From the NCBI GenBank assembly GCA_032718475.1, contig JAUCBJ010005374.1, positions 1 through 64,000 on the forward strand: a DNA stretch of 64,000 bases, given 5' to 3'. Under the pieces are notes generated by a model. The model worked only from the letters and a program-made list of their open reading frames with translations. It was not told where the DNA came from and ran no database searches. The translations under genes and the position numbers were made by a program. Numbering within the stretch: the first letter of the stretch is position 1; each line of letters begins with the position of its first letter. Shown here piece by piece: positions 52,262 to 63,197 of the stretch. Source of the stretch: Nemertoderma westbladi (taxonomy: Eukaryota; Xenacoelomorpha; Nemertodermatida; Nemertodermatidae).

Positions 52262-53460
52262 GCGGGGGGGGGGGGGGGGGTAATAACAAAACATTAGAAA
52301 ACGTTAACATTAATAGTACCGTAGTAGATAACCCTAATCAAACTTTCATTGCAGGAAATAATATTTTGCCCGATAATAGTAATTTAAATCCGAACGGTCC
52401 TTATTTAAATCTAGGAAATAATTCAAATAATAATCTAGATCCGAATATACAAAATAATTCAAATAATTTAAATTTAAATATGCAAAATAATCTAAATAAT
52501 AATCTTAATTCAAACGAACAAAATAACCCCAACTCTAACCAAAATATACAAAATAATTCAAATAATAATCCGAATTCAGAGAATAATTCTAATAATTTAA
52601 ATAATTTAGATAATAGTATTGATACTGGTGCTATTAATATGAACGCGGCAGATGTAGGTGGTCCGACCAGCGGGGGCATGGTAGGCCACATAGCTAGTAC
52701 GCAAGGAGTAACGGGGGTGAGAGACCCCGATGGGAGCCTGGTAGGCTACATAGTTAATACGCAGGGAGTAGCGAGGGTGAGTCAACCCGACGGGAGCCTG
52801 CCAGGCCACGTAGTGATAGAGGGAGAGGCGGGGGTGAATGGACCCAGCCGCAGTAGAGTTAGTGCGTCGACTTGAGAAGGGCGTAGAAGCGAAGTGAGAG
52901 ATAGTGAAGTGATAGGTGGCGAGTGGGGGGGGGGCTACAGGAGCCCCACAAGAAGAGATTAGCGGCGAGAGGGGGGGGGGCAGAGAGTGCCCCACAGGCG
53001 TCGGCGGACAATGCGCGGGGCGGACTAGGCGAACCGCAGCACCAGGCGACGGAGAATAGTAGGGGGGCTACGAATATCCCCAGTGGCGTGCGACCGAGTA
53101 GAGAGATAGAGGTTGGCGTTGCGAGAGGGCGAGCGACGAGACGTCGAGCCCAGTCAGAAGAGGGAAGAAGAACAGTGGAGTTTAACCGGGAGGTCGACGA
53201 GAGATCTCACGAGCGGGGATGCTACACTACAGAGAGAAGAAGAGAAGAGTGTAGAAGAAGTGTCGTTGCGAGCGACAGGAGAGCGAGGACGGATAGCGAG
53301 CCGTCGGTAGTAGAGATGGAGTTGGAGAGTCGGTGGGGTCGAACTCCGGGAGATTGCCGTCGTCCCTGAGAGACGCGACCTGGCTAGGTGTACTATATGC
53401 CGAGAGAGGGCTACAGGGCGTACCGGTACGAGGACGAGAATAGGAGAGGGGATTGAAGAG
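52262..53460 (+). pseudogene. Low-complexity gag-like continuation (Asn-rich, then Arg/Glu-rich)
   Basis: After a long G-run (52262-52280) an ORF at 52366-52875 encodes an Asn-rich stretch (QNNSNNLNLNMQNNLNNN-like) followed by three 20-residue repeats of the type GxVGHIASTQGVTGVRDPDGS, encoded by 60-bp DNA repeats at 52680-52845. A further ORF (52923-53369) is rich in Arg and Glu and is broken by G-runs at 52925 and 52971. No enzyme domain. It ends abruptly at 53464 where the duplicated piggyBac-like sequence begins, so the element is truncated. Confidence 0.45.
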
Positions 53461-53464
53461 AAAC

Positions 53465-54578
53465 TTAGAAATGTATTCCATTAGAATCAGCGCCCTAGAA
53501 AACCTGAAAATGTGAATTTATAGCATCGTATAAGTGAATTAAAAATTATGTGTTCTAACTGAAATGAACTGGTTACTTGTTTTTTTCATTTTTTCCCTAC
53601 ACAGAGAAGTCTAAACAGCCATTTATAGTAATCATATAATTTTTAAATATTTTCCAATGTATTTTGCGCCCCAGAAAACCTGTATTGAAAATCAATTAAC
53701 CGAAAAATGTAACTTTCAAATTTTGTGAAAATTGTGCACTAATTGTAATTTTGGTGCTGCAATATAACCACCCCAGTACATTTTTTCGAAAAAAATCCCC
53801 CCCCCCCCCGGTAGGTATTTGTACAACATTTTATAGCCCGGTACTAATAGGGTTAAAGGACACTGGCCTTGAAGATGCGGATGATATAGCAAATGTCATG
53901 GGTGATAGGGAGTTGTGGCGGTGCAATTTTGTCGACAAGCCAGCACAGGATTCTTAAAAATGCAGCTGCAATGCAGCATGCCGATCCTAGTAGTAGTAGT
54001 TGTGTGAGCGGATTCAATTCCACCTCACCAACCCCATAAAGTTTGGAAGTGGCGTTTTAAGCAGTATTGGGGAATACGAGGTTAATCACAATTAGCCTCG
54101 CACCCCCAATAATGGGCACAACATAAAGCCCCAAAGAGCCACACAAAGGAGGTTAGAGGTCAAACCTCTTGGAGAGGGAAAGTAACAGCAGTGGGGGGGG
54201 GGGGGGGAAAGCACTCCCACAGAGGTGGAGGCGAGAAGTGGGATAACAACCAATGGGAGAGGAGAGCATCCGCTAGGTACAGAGGCCAAGGTACTGTAGG
54301 ATTAGCCAATGTATATATTATATTGCATGCAGTAAAGTTATTCAGTTTACTCAGTCATCAGGTGCAGTACGGTGACATTTCGTACCGTCACCGCCACTAC
54401 CGGTACTGCATTTATTTCTGCCTTTACATTTATTTCTCAACTGTGCTATTATATTATATTTGCGTCAGTTAGTCAAACGATATCAGAACAACAACTAGGT
54501 TTACCCTAACTATTATCTTTTCACAACAACGCGGTGATGCGTGACGAAACAAAACCGGTCGGGATCCACTGATCCCGT
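53465..54578. repeat. Right copy of the 1.1-kb direct duplication
   Basis: It repeats 49799-50911: right end of the piggyBac-like element with its TTAA (53853-53856), LINE 3' end, TAG tail, LTR-like segment and terminal hairpin. After the hairpin the sequence is unrelated to the left copy. The small differences include homopolymer lengths and single substitutions. Confidence 0.9.
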
Positions 54579-55041
54579 GACAAGTTGTTACGTGCTACTG
54601 TAAGACTATTGTACTGATAGCTAGTCTGGTTGCTTATCTCGAATTTTGGTTGCAAGGTTACGACAACTTCTCCTATCAGTACGTACATCAGTAATTGTAG
54701 GCAGTGCTGTTCAACTAATTTTGTAGTGACAATTTAACTAAACCCAACTAAATAATTAAAAATGCCTATTTAACTAACTTTTTCAACTAATTATCAGGTG
54801 TCTAGTTAAATAAAAGTTAACTAAAATTAACTAAAACACAATTTTGAAAAATTCATGTAACCATAGCAACGGGTTGTTATACAACAATTACAGTACTATA
54901 GCCTGATAGCTGTAGGTGTAGGTTTAGGTTAGCGGTAGGTACTTTAGCACTACTGCACTAGAAGTAGAACAAGGCAACCATGGCCTCTGATAGGGTGATA
55001 GGTAAACGGCAAATAGGCCTTTGATAGAGAGGCCATTACTT
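54579..55041. other. Unassigned stretch with hAT-like end and X-box match
   Basis: CAGTGCTGTTCAACTAA near 54703 resembles the end of a hAT transposon, but no partner end was found. The segment has repeated TTTAACTAA words. GTAACCATAGCAAC at 54857-54870 is a full match to the RFX X-box pattern. No ORF. Confidence 0.3.
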
Positions 55042-55045
55042 TTAA

Positions 55046-56342
55046 CCCTATTAGTACCGGGCTATAAAATGTTGTACAAATACCGAGGGGGGGTCATATT
55101 GACCCCCCCCCCCCCCTCTAAAATCTACAAATTTTTACGAAAACGTCTGATTTTTTGTTTGTACGTTTTATTTGAAAGTTACATTTTTCGTCTAATTGTT
55201 TTTCAGTACAGGTTTTCTGGGGCGCAAAATACATTGGAAAATATTTAAAAATGATATGATTACTATAAATGGCTGTTTAGTCCTCTCTGCGTAGGAAAAA
55301 AATGAAAAAAACAAGTAACCAGCACTTTTCAGTTAGAACACAAAATTTTTAATTCACTTATACGATGCTATAAATTCACATTTTCAGGTTTTCTAGGGCG
55401 CTGATTCTAATGGAATACATTTCTAAAATGCCCCATCATTGCTACTTGTATTTTTCGGCGTAATTTGGCAAATTTTGGTGCTAGGACCAAATTTCGTACC
55501 CATCACCAAAAAGTACAAGTTTGCGATGTCCAGTGCTGTTTTTATTGATTCCATCGGATTCAGGACCCTCATAAACCCGTATAACGCAATAAACAAGATG
55601 ATACTATCTACTGATCAATTTGCTTATTTTCCAAAATTTGGTGCTGGCACAACAATTTTCACCCACCGGCGAAAAATACAAGTTTGAAAACTCTTATGAA
55701 ATTTTTACTGATTCCATTGAATTCAGAACCCTCACAAACCCGTATAACGCAAGAAACAAGGTGACACAATCAATTTATATATTTGATGGTTTTCAAAATT
55801 TGGTGCTAGCACCACATTTTGCACCCACTTCCGAAAAATACAAGTTTGAGATGCCTAGTTCGAAAATTATATATTCCATTCAATTCAGAATAGCTATAAA
55901 CCTCTAAAACGCAAGAAATAAATTGTCACAAACAATTTTATCAATTGAATAGATTTTCAAAATTTCGTGCTAGCACCAAAATTTGCACCCACCACCGAAA
56001 AATACAAGTTTGATACGCTTGGTGCAACTCGTATATATTTCATCGAAACCAGATCCCCAAAAAACCCCAATTGCGTAAAAAACAAGTTTCACCCAATCAA
56101 TTTACAAAATTGACATATTTCAAAATTTGGTGCTGGCACCAAAAATTGGCACCCGCCGAAAAAAACAAGTTTGAAACTTCTAAATCAATTTATATGAATG
56201 CCATCCAATTTCTAACACCAAAAAACCGGTGTAAATCAAAAATAGAGATGTTACAATTCATATTTAATGAAATGTAATTTTCAAAAAACGTCTCAAAAAA
56301 AGTGCCAAAAGTAGGGTTAAAAAATGGTGCTATAACTCGAAA
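55046..56342 (-). mobile_element. Second piggyBac-like element, inverted and truncated
   Basis: It starts with CCCTATTAGTACCGGGCTAT next to TTAA (55042-55045) and is the reverse complement of 48752-50188, with the same internal units (GTGCTRGCACC at 55478, 55643, 55803, 55967, 56132). At 56342 the match stops about 150 bases before the expected terminus and element A sequence begins, so the far end was removed by insertion or deletion. No transposase. Confidence 0.88.
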
Positions 56343-58586
56343 AGTACATAAAAACAATTACGCTAAACTGGCCGTGAGTCCAAAACACTCACTTTTTGAT
56401 CCCAAAACTACTTGCCGAAAGATATGCAGTGGAGAATTAGTAAGAGAGTGAGAAGTCAATTGGAGGACACAACTTATTGAAACAAGACCATGTTAAAATT
56501 AAAAAAGGAAGGCTCGCAAGTCTGCCATCCCTTTTATTCCCTTAATTAGTCCCCACCCGACTGTACCCTATAATCCATCCACTGGAGAATCAATTTTCCT
56601 AATTTTTTCTAAATCCAAAATGGATTGTCTGAATCTTTTTTGAAAATTTCTCTCAATAGTGAGTTCCAAGTAGAATTCCATTCCCTTATACACATAAACC
56701 CGCTCCTATGTGATACATAAGGGACAAGGGTACTACAATGAAATTCCACTACTGTCTTTACACTACAGTGTACAAGTACATGGAAAACTATTTGGCAACC
56801 ACCAAAGTTCCACATCTTATTTACTTACATGGTTTAAGTGGAGACTTATAATCTCCAGTCTCATTACGAGTCTCTTCAAGAAGTATGAGTGGCTGAATTG
56901 GTCTGTCTACAGTACGACCGTCAATGGTTTGCACAGTCACAGTTCGTATTACCCCATCCAGTCATGGGTATGTATGTAGTCAATATGACACCACTCATCC
57001 AAAACCGTCTCTTTAGGTTCACTTCCGCTAAAAGTACATGATCACCCGACTTTAAAGAGTGGGTGTTATTGTACCACATAGTTCTGGCAGAGGTAGAGGG
57101 CAAATAATTATTCTGCCATACTTCCCAGAACTTGTTTGCTACCTGCTGCGTGATTTTCCACGCTATACGACCGTCGACCGTAGCTGTCACTGTCTACTGG
57201 AACAGAAGTAGGCATTAATGTAGTTGGTGCCTGCATAAGCAGGTGTCAAGGCAAACTGAGCTTGTTTGTCATCAGGTACTAATACGATGAGTCTAGTATT
57301 CAAAATGGCCTCGATTTCAATAATCTAGGTAGACAGTTGGTCGTCTGTCAGGATGTGATGCACTGGAATGATGGATGCACTGGACTGGATGCACCGTTTT
57401 TATAGACCCTATCAGTCTCTCCCAAACCACGCCTCTCCATAGACTATATATGGAGGGTTGAACTTCCAGACAATCTTGTAAGGACGTAGTTCACCTGAGA
57501 TCTGATCATGATCAAATTTCTTGGAAGCTCTGGCAATCTCATTTCGAGCACCGACAAAGTTTGTACCTTGATCTGAATATAAACATTTTACAAGGCCACG
57601 TCTGGCGATAATTCGCCGTAGTGCAAGTATAAAGGCGTTAGTGGAATGATCTACGTCCGATATGAACTGCCCTACTGGACATACATGTGAATATCACTCC
57701 CCAACGTTTTACTTGTATGTATCCACGTTTTGTGTCAATGGGACCAAAGCAATCAATCCCTGTCTCAGTGAAAGGAGGTCTGAATGCTCGTAGTCGCGCT
57801 TGTGGTAGTTCACTCATCTCGTGGGTTCCTATTCTAGAATGTACTTTCTTACAAGTAATACAATTACGCGCCACTAAACTCACTATATATTATCGGACTC
57901 CAACTCAGTATTGGTGACGACTTGATTGGCTGACCTTGGTTGATAGATGTGAATTCACGTGTGAAATATCGCAATTGGTAATGTCGAATTAATTCAATTT
58001 CACATTTGTCAATCCCAGTCATGGTAAGCCGACGTGTAAAGTCACGTTTGCCTTTGCCATATTGTCTCAATCATTTGAGCCACGCCAATTTACGGCAAGC
58101 GTCCGTCCAAGATTCTGTAAGGTTGACTATACGATCGACGTAATTGTTAGTGATGTCATCAGGTAAGTTAAATGTTTTTGGTGGAGACTTAGATATACGA
58201 GGTGGGCCCGCGGGTCTGACGGTAAGTGTTTCCTTCTTAGTTGTTGATCCGTCCGGGTCTACAAATGTTTTATCATCCTTCACCTTCTTACCTTGTTTAT
58301 CGGTACTCTGTGAGTCGATCTGTAATGGTGGTTTAAATTCGACGGAGTCATTGGGTTTCGGTAGGCTTGCTTGTTTGCCGATATTAGTCCCATATTATAC
58401 CGTAGGTTGTAATGTTGGTATATCTCTTGAGCGTAAAGTGACACCCGTATTTACATCTGGATGGTTACTACCCACATCTGCAATACATTTAGTCTCACCG
58501 TAGTCATGGTGACTCAAGGATGTCAAGGTAGGTAACACATTAGCATTACTTAGTTGGTCAGTACTATGCCGCTCCAATAGAGTAAC
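56343..58586 (-). pseudogene. pol: Element A copy 2: decayed BEL/Pao pol end and 3' region
   Basis: Minus-strand homologue of 1-1660. From high to low coordinate: linker (KTFNLPDDITNNYVDRIVNL; ESWTDACRKLAWLK), stops, LRQYGKGKRDFTRRLTMTGI, then the integrase head with CITCKKVHSRIG and FTETGIDCFGPIDTKRG (about 57760), a frame-shifted core with the SDQGTNF-type segment near 57560, and a DUF5641 end (57190-56840; ARTMWYNNTHSLKSGDHVLL). The 3' region carries the GCAGACTTGCGAGCC motif near 56505. Many stops and shifts make it inactive. At 58586 it is cut by LTR-B of the second element B, so its 5' part should resume beyond that element, outside the window. Confidence 0.85.
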
Positions 58587-59833
58587 TGTTCGCGCTTTCA
58601 GACCTTTAGCAGTTTAACCTGCCAATTTTAGGTGTCCTCTTGTTTATAAATCGACTTTAACCTATAACAATTATTTAATGCACATGAAGTAACATTAGCC
58701 GAAGCCAGTCTATGCGTGATCATTCACCCACAGTTAAGGGAGACTGGATTCGGATGCTTTGACCTTATTGCGTTGCAGACCTACTGTATTATTCGATTGG
58801 TTGTTACTATATAATCTCTGACAATATTATTCACTTTCAGGGAAATATTAACAGTTCCTATAGGACGTGGCGCTTTAAGTATAAAACAGAGTTATGACTT
58901 ATACTAAACACAATGAGATGGCTACTGATTTTCGTAAATAGCGCATTCTTTAGGAGATGCTTTATTATCTGTCACACTGCTGCATACGATTTCACACTGC
59001 TGCACACTGATCTGCCGACCGTCACTGAATTTGATCATATATAAGGAGGATAGCAACTGACACATGTAGGGATTATGAAATAGCATTTAATGCACACTAA
59101 AACCACTGTAATGTAAGTCGCAATTGCTACCGGTAACCGGTCCCTCTAACCTTTAGTAATCAAGAAGATTGGGGGGTTTTATGATTATTTATCGATATTC
59201 TCCAAATATAACAACATATCCATCAACATATAACCATTAATAACAGACAGTAAACAGAAGTAAAATAATGCGGTGATAGTCAGACAGTTGACGACCAGTT
59301 TGTTGCACAGTTGCGCAGTGCAGGTGATCGGTTGACAAGTTGACAGGTGCAGTGTCGGTAGTACCGGTACCGCAGTTGGTAGGTGCAGCCAGGTGCAGAG
59401 ATAATAGATTTACGTTCTTGTAATCAAAGCCGTCTAATGTTGGCCAAAGTCTGAAACTTCTAACACAGAAGTACAGAATAATTTCCAAGCAGTTGTTCTC
59501 GCTCAGAAAGGTAAACAAAGACAGTCATGCATTGCGTGGTTTTCCGTAGGCCTCTGTGCAAAATAAAATGAAAATCGCTCTGATTGGTCGAGCGAGCCGA
59601 ACAAAGAAAGTTAAGAAAGCTCCACATTGACAGCAAATCAGCTGACAGATATCGTCATCTGAACTACACTCTATTTAGAGTATTTGGCGTATTGCGGCAT
59701 AAAATGGCTTGTTATGTCCGCTAAAACACCTACAGGGTACATTGCGGAGAAAATGGCTTGTTATGTCCGCTAAAACAACTAAACAGTTCATTGCGGAGAA
59801 AAATGACTGGTTGTATCCGCAAAAGCTTTTACA
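58587..59833 (-). repeat. LTR-B, copy 4 (3' LTR of element B copy on minus strand)
   Basis: It reads TGTTCGCGCTTTCAG at the left and GCTTTTACA at the right on the plus strand, the exact ends defined by the solo LTR. The right end abuts the polypurine tract complement (59834-59851). U3 repeats (TTATGTCCGCTAAAACA... units) lie at 59705-59830. The flanking five bases on the left are GTAAC, predicted to be duplicated beyond the element's 5' LTR. Confidence 0.9.
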
Positions 59834-59911
59834 CCGCTCCCAGAAAATGGGATTTAATTCTATAAAATATAAAAAATCACAGTTTCTAAAATATAAAAAT
59901 ACTCTAAACAG

Positions 59912-61471
59912 TTAGTCTTTCTTACGTGAACGGCGTTTACGCAGTTTTTTGAGGCTAGCAAGAGTCCTTTTCTCTTTGGGGCGAGCCACTTTACTAGGAG
60001 GGCTATAACTCCTGGGTGAAAGGTGCAATACAATTGCATCGGAAGGTTTAGGATTACGGTCGGTGTATCCGCTGGTCGAGGTACCCGGTTGATTGGTATC
60101 AACCTCAGTGGAGTGAGGTCGAACAACCTTGAGAGTGCGTTTTAAGACAGCAGCTCTTACTGGTTCCTGACGGGTCGTTTGCACGAGAGCGGTAGGTGGA
60201 CCGTGTGTAGTGAGAAATTTCCTCGGTTTGATGGTTCTTTTCGACTCAGGTTCTCGAGCTCTGTCGAAATCGATATGCTTCTCCTCGAGCTGATTTTCCT
60301 CCGCTTGTCGTTGGAAGCATTCGTCCAAAACTCTTGCAGAGAGTAGGGTCGTCCAAGTTCGATATCTTCTTAGAAATTCTGGATTTCCCGATTGAACTGA
60401 GATAAAGCTAATTCATTTACCGCTTGGACTTGCTGCTACAATTTACGTTTCTCTGAACAATCGTAGGTTCCTTTTCCGATCTTTTGTCGAATAGTGTCTA
60501 ACGCATTGCATACAACTCTCTCCTCCACCTCGGTGACAGGTTGTATCGGGGTTAGATCGGGACGATTATACGGGTTGAACGGCGATATTAGGTTTCCGCG
60601 TCCCAATCCAGCAAGGTAGGATGGGCGAATATCTAGGGAGCCCACAACCGGAGTGCCACCAACTAATTGTTCAGGTAACACTAGATCTTTGAACAATGAG
60701 TACAGCTCAGGAGGATCCGTCATACTATTAGGATCAAGAGTCTGAGGTCTCACCAGAGAGTGAGGAGGCCTGACCGAGTATTCCGGAACTCTGATCATCG
60801 GTTTATTTAAGGATCGTTTGAGTCGAGCGAGCGTAGGTGATACGTCGTACAAGTTTCGCTCGAAACTCCCGTAAATATAGCGAGTAAAACTGTGTTTAGC
60901 GCAACGTCTCCGCGGATGTTTATGTCTTTCCATGTGTTGGTTGGGTCTAGGGCATTCATCGCAATAATACCAAAGACGCACGTCTTGTAGGGGAAACGCG
61001 GGTGATCTTTCTCCAGTTTTACAACGTCTCTCTCAAGAATTCCAAATATACGTTGAAGTCACTGCGTTTATCAGATTCTTTAACGTCTTCTCTTTCGAGT
61101 TGGTTTCGAATAGAATTTTTGTATTTGATTCTCAGTTTGTCGTTCCGACTCCGCTGAGTATGATATTTAAATAGGATCATTTCCCTTTCGGTGTCTACAT
61201 CGTCCATATCGTGTAAATCGATAGGATGGCCAGTAGTTAAGAAGTCCATATACGTACCATTACGATGTGTATAGCGAGCGGTGAATTTTCTATAGTCCAA
61301 TTCACGCGTGAGTTGTTCGTTTGAGTTTGACATTGGTGGTTCGATATAACGGCCATCGTCCTCCGTAGTGGGTGGACTAGCGCCGCCGCGTATTAAACTA
61401 TCAACAAACGCTTGCAATGGTAGGGTATATCGCTCCCTGATACCAAGATCACCTTCTATCAACTCTGTCAT
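59912..61471 (-). pseudogene. ORF3 of element B, copy 4, best preserved
   Basis: Starts at 61471 (MTELIEGDLGIRERYTLPLQ). The first block runs to 61019 and includes a helix-rich part (DTEREMILFKYHTQRSRNDK). A one-base shift leads to the second block (to 60436) with WYYCDECPRPNQHMERHKHP then RRRCAKH, a C-x2-C...C-x2-H ribbon, and a proline-rich stretch (MIRVPEYSVRPPHSLVRP; GRGNLISPFNPYNRP). After stops and another shift the last block (60328-59912) has a coil (AEENQLEEKHIDFDRAREPE) and a Lys/Arg tail KKLRKRRSRKKD. About 520 residues in total across three pieces. No signal peptide or membrane span. It lies between pol/spacer and the polypurine tract/LTR. The function is unknown; nucleic-acid binding is plausible. 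Confidence 0.75.
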
Positions 61472-61860
61472 AGCTGCTATATGAGTTTATCGATATCATA
61501 ATTAATTATAATTTAGGCTAGCGGTCGTTGCTGCCTCCCCCTCAATGCCCCCGGACAGCGCAAGATCCTCAGTGCTGATGTACTGTCACCGCTGTGTCTA
61601 TCGCCAACATAGTAGCTACACAACGACAACAACAACCAGCGCGAGTCACTCCACTGTCCGTCCCAAGGGCTTAGATTTACTTCAGGTTCTTACTGCAGGG
61701 TTAGGGCTACTTTCACAACTGCGACTCGCTACTGTAAACACACTTTAGTAGTAACATTCACCTATAAACTCACAAATTCCACACAACTGTCACAAATTGT
61801 TCACACTCGGGCCATTTGTCCGTTAGTCAAGTACCTTCCAGAATGCCACGTTATTATTAT

Positions 61861-61974
61861 GTATCCCTGGATACTAGCAGTGCGCTATTTATGCCGTATG
61901 CTATTCAATGGGGCAAGCCTTTTATTGTTCTTTTAACTCACTTCTAATTCTAGCGTGGTTGTTGCCATGGTGAC
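61861..61974 (-). promoter_or_regulatory. Promoter-like module before ORF3, copy 4
   Basis: In minus orientation: X-box GTCACCATGGCAAC (61974-61961), TATA-like ATAAATA (61892-61886) and palindrome GTATCCAGGGATAC (61874-61861). Order and spacing are as in copy 1 at 17487-17600. The X-box is closer to perfect dyad symmetry here. Confidence 0.45.
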
Positions 61975-61989
61975 ATTATGGAAAGCTAG

Positions 61990-63197
61990 CAGTAGAATTA
62001 GGGTAATTCTCATGCATACAAATCTGGGATGCTATTTAATAGTAATTCTTTAATTGTCAATATTTCCCTTTATACATGATTTTATGAATTTTATCGGCTA
62101 TTGACTATATATTGGAGATTCTCGCACACTAATACATTTAATAGGATGAATCTCCGCTCCCATGATCTATTAATTAATGGAATTTTGGGAATATTATAAA
62201 TTGTATAAAATAACAATTTATCAAATTCATGAAAGGATATGAATTTAAATTTATTCCCGTAAATTTTATTATTTAATATTTTCTTTAATATTTTATTCCA
62301 GAGCATGTCTGGGGACTGGGATCCTTGATTCTAGGAAATTTGTCTTTTTAAGAGTATCGGTAAGTGCTACGATATCTTAATCGACTAGAATTTTAAAGGA
62401 TCTAATTTTTAACAGATTTTGATTTATAAATTTTCTTGGTTTACAAACTCCTTAGAGTTTATTTGTGTGTATTTACTCTATTATAACATTTGTTTTAATA
62501 GATTTTTATAAATATTAACTATGTAATATTTAAGATGGGCACCGATTTATTCCAGAACATGTCTGGGGACGTTAACCACTGATTCTAGAATTTTGTCTTT
62601 CAAGTATATCGGTGGGTGCCGCGATATCTTAATCGACTAGAATTACAGATGGTCAAAGGGTTTAACAGATTTATTTGCGTTGTACGCTACTGTTAAAGGG
62701 ACATCACGCTACTATACGTATTATTTAATATACGGTATGAGAGCAATATTGCAAGAAGCAATGTCAGTGAGAAGAGGCAAGTCGTTTCCAAGGTCTACCC
62801 AGAGCTTGGTTTAGCCGAGACACGAGGATCTGAACTTTGCATTCCTAATACTCTACTTACCAATAATACTTGAGTATAGTAGGAGCTTTATTGTACTTTA
62901 ATAAGTACGGATATTTCATCTTACTGTAGCCACACATTTATAATATGATAAGGACAGTAAGGAAAGAGAAAAAGGATTATTTCTCGCCGTTGCACTAAAT
63001 ATATAATATAAGTAATTAAGTAATAAACACGAATATATATTGCACTAATTCTACTAAATAATCGCTAAAATAACATTCTACTAAAATAAAATTAAAGAAA
63101 ATGATTATTATAAAATTACATAATAATACATACCTAAATATAAAAATAATAAAAACGAATATAAAATAATATGGTCACACACCCACTCCAGACGCTG
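61990..63197 (-). other. Spacer of element B, copy 4
   Basis: Homologous to 16341-17480, with no ORF. The two direct repeat units (about 62300-62395 and 62550-62645) are retained, each with CCAGARCATGTCTGGGGAC. AT-rich near the pol end. Confidence 0.7.

Noticed and set aside
50911-53465. Simple complete LTR retrotransposon between the two LTR-like copies
   Set aside because: The repeated unit also contains piggyBac-like and LINE sequence, and no pol is present, so duplication or assembly joining fits better.
55439-56277. Three plus-strand ORFs of about 70-95 codons
   Set aside because: They lie across the repeat units of the piggyBac-like element and repeat each other's peptides (EKYKFE, ALA); no domain.
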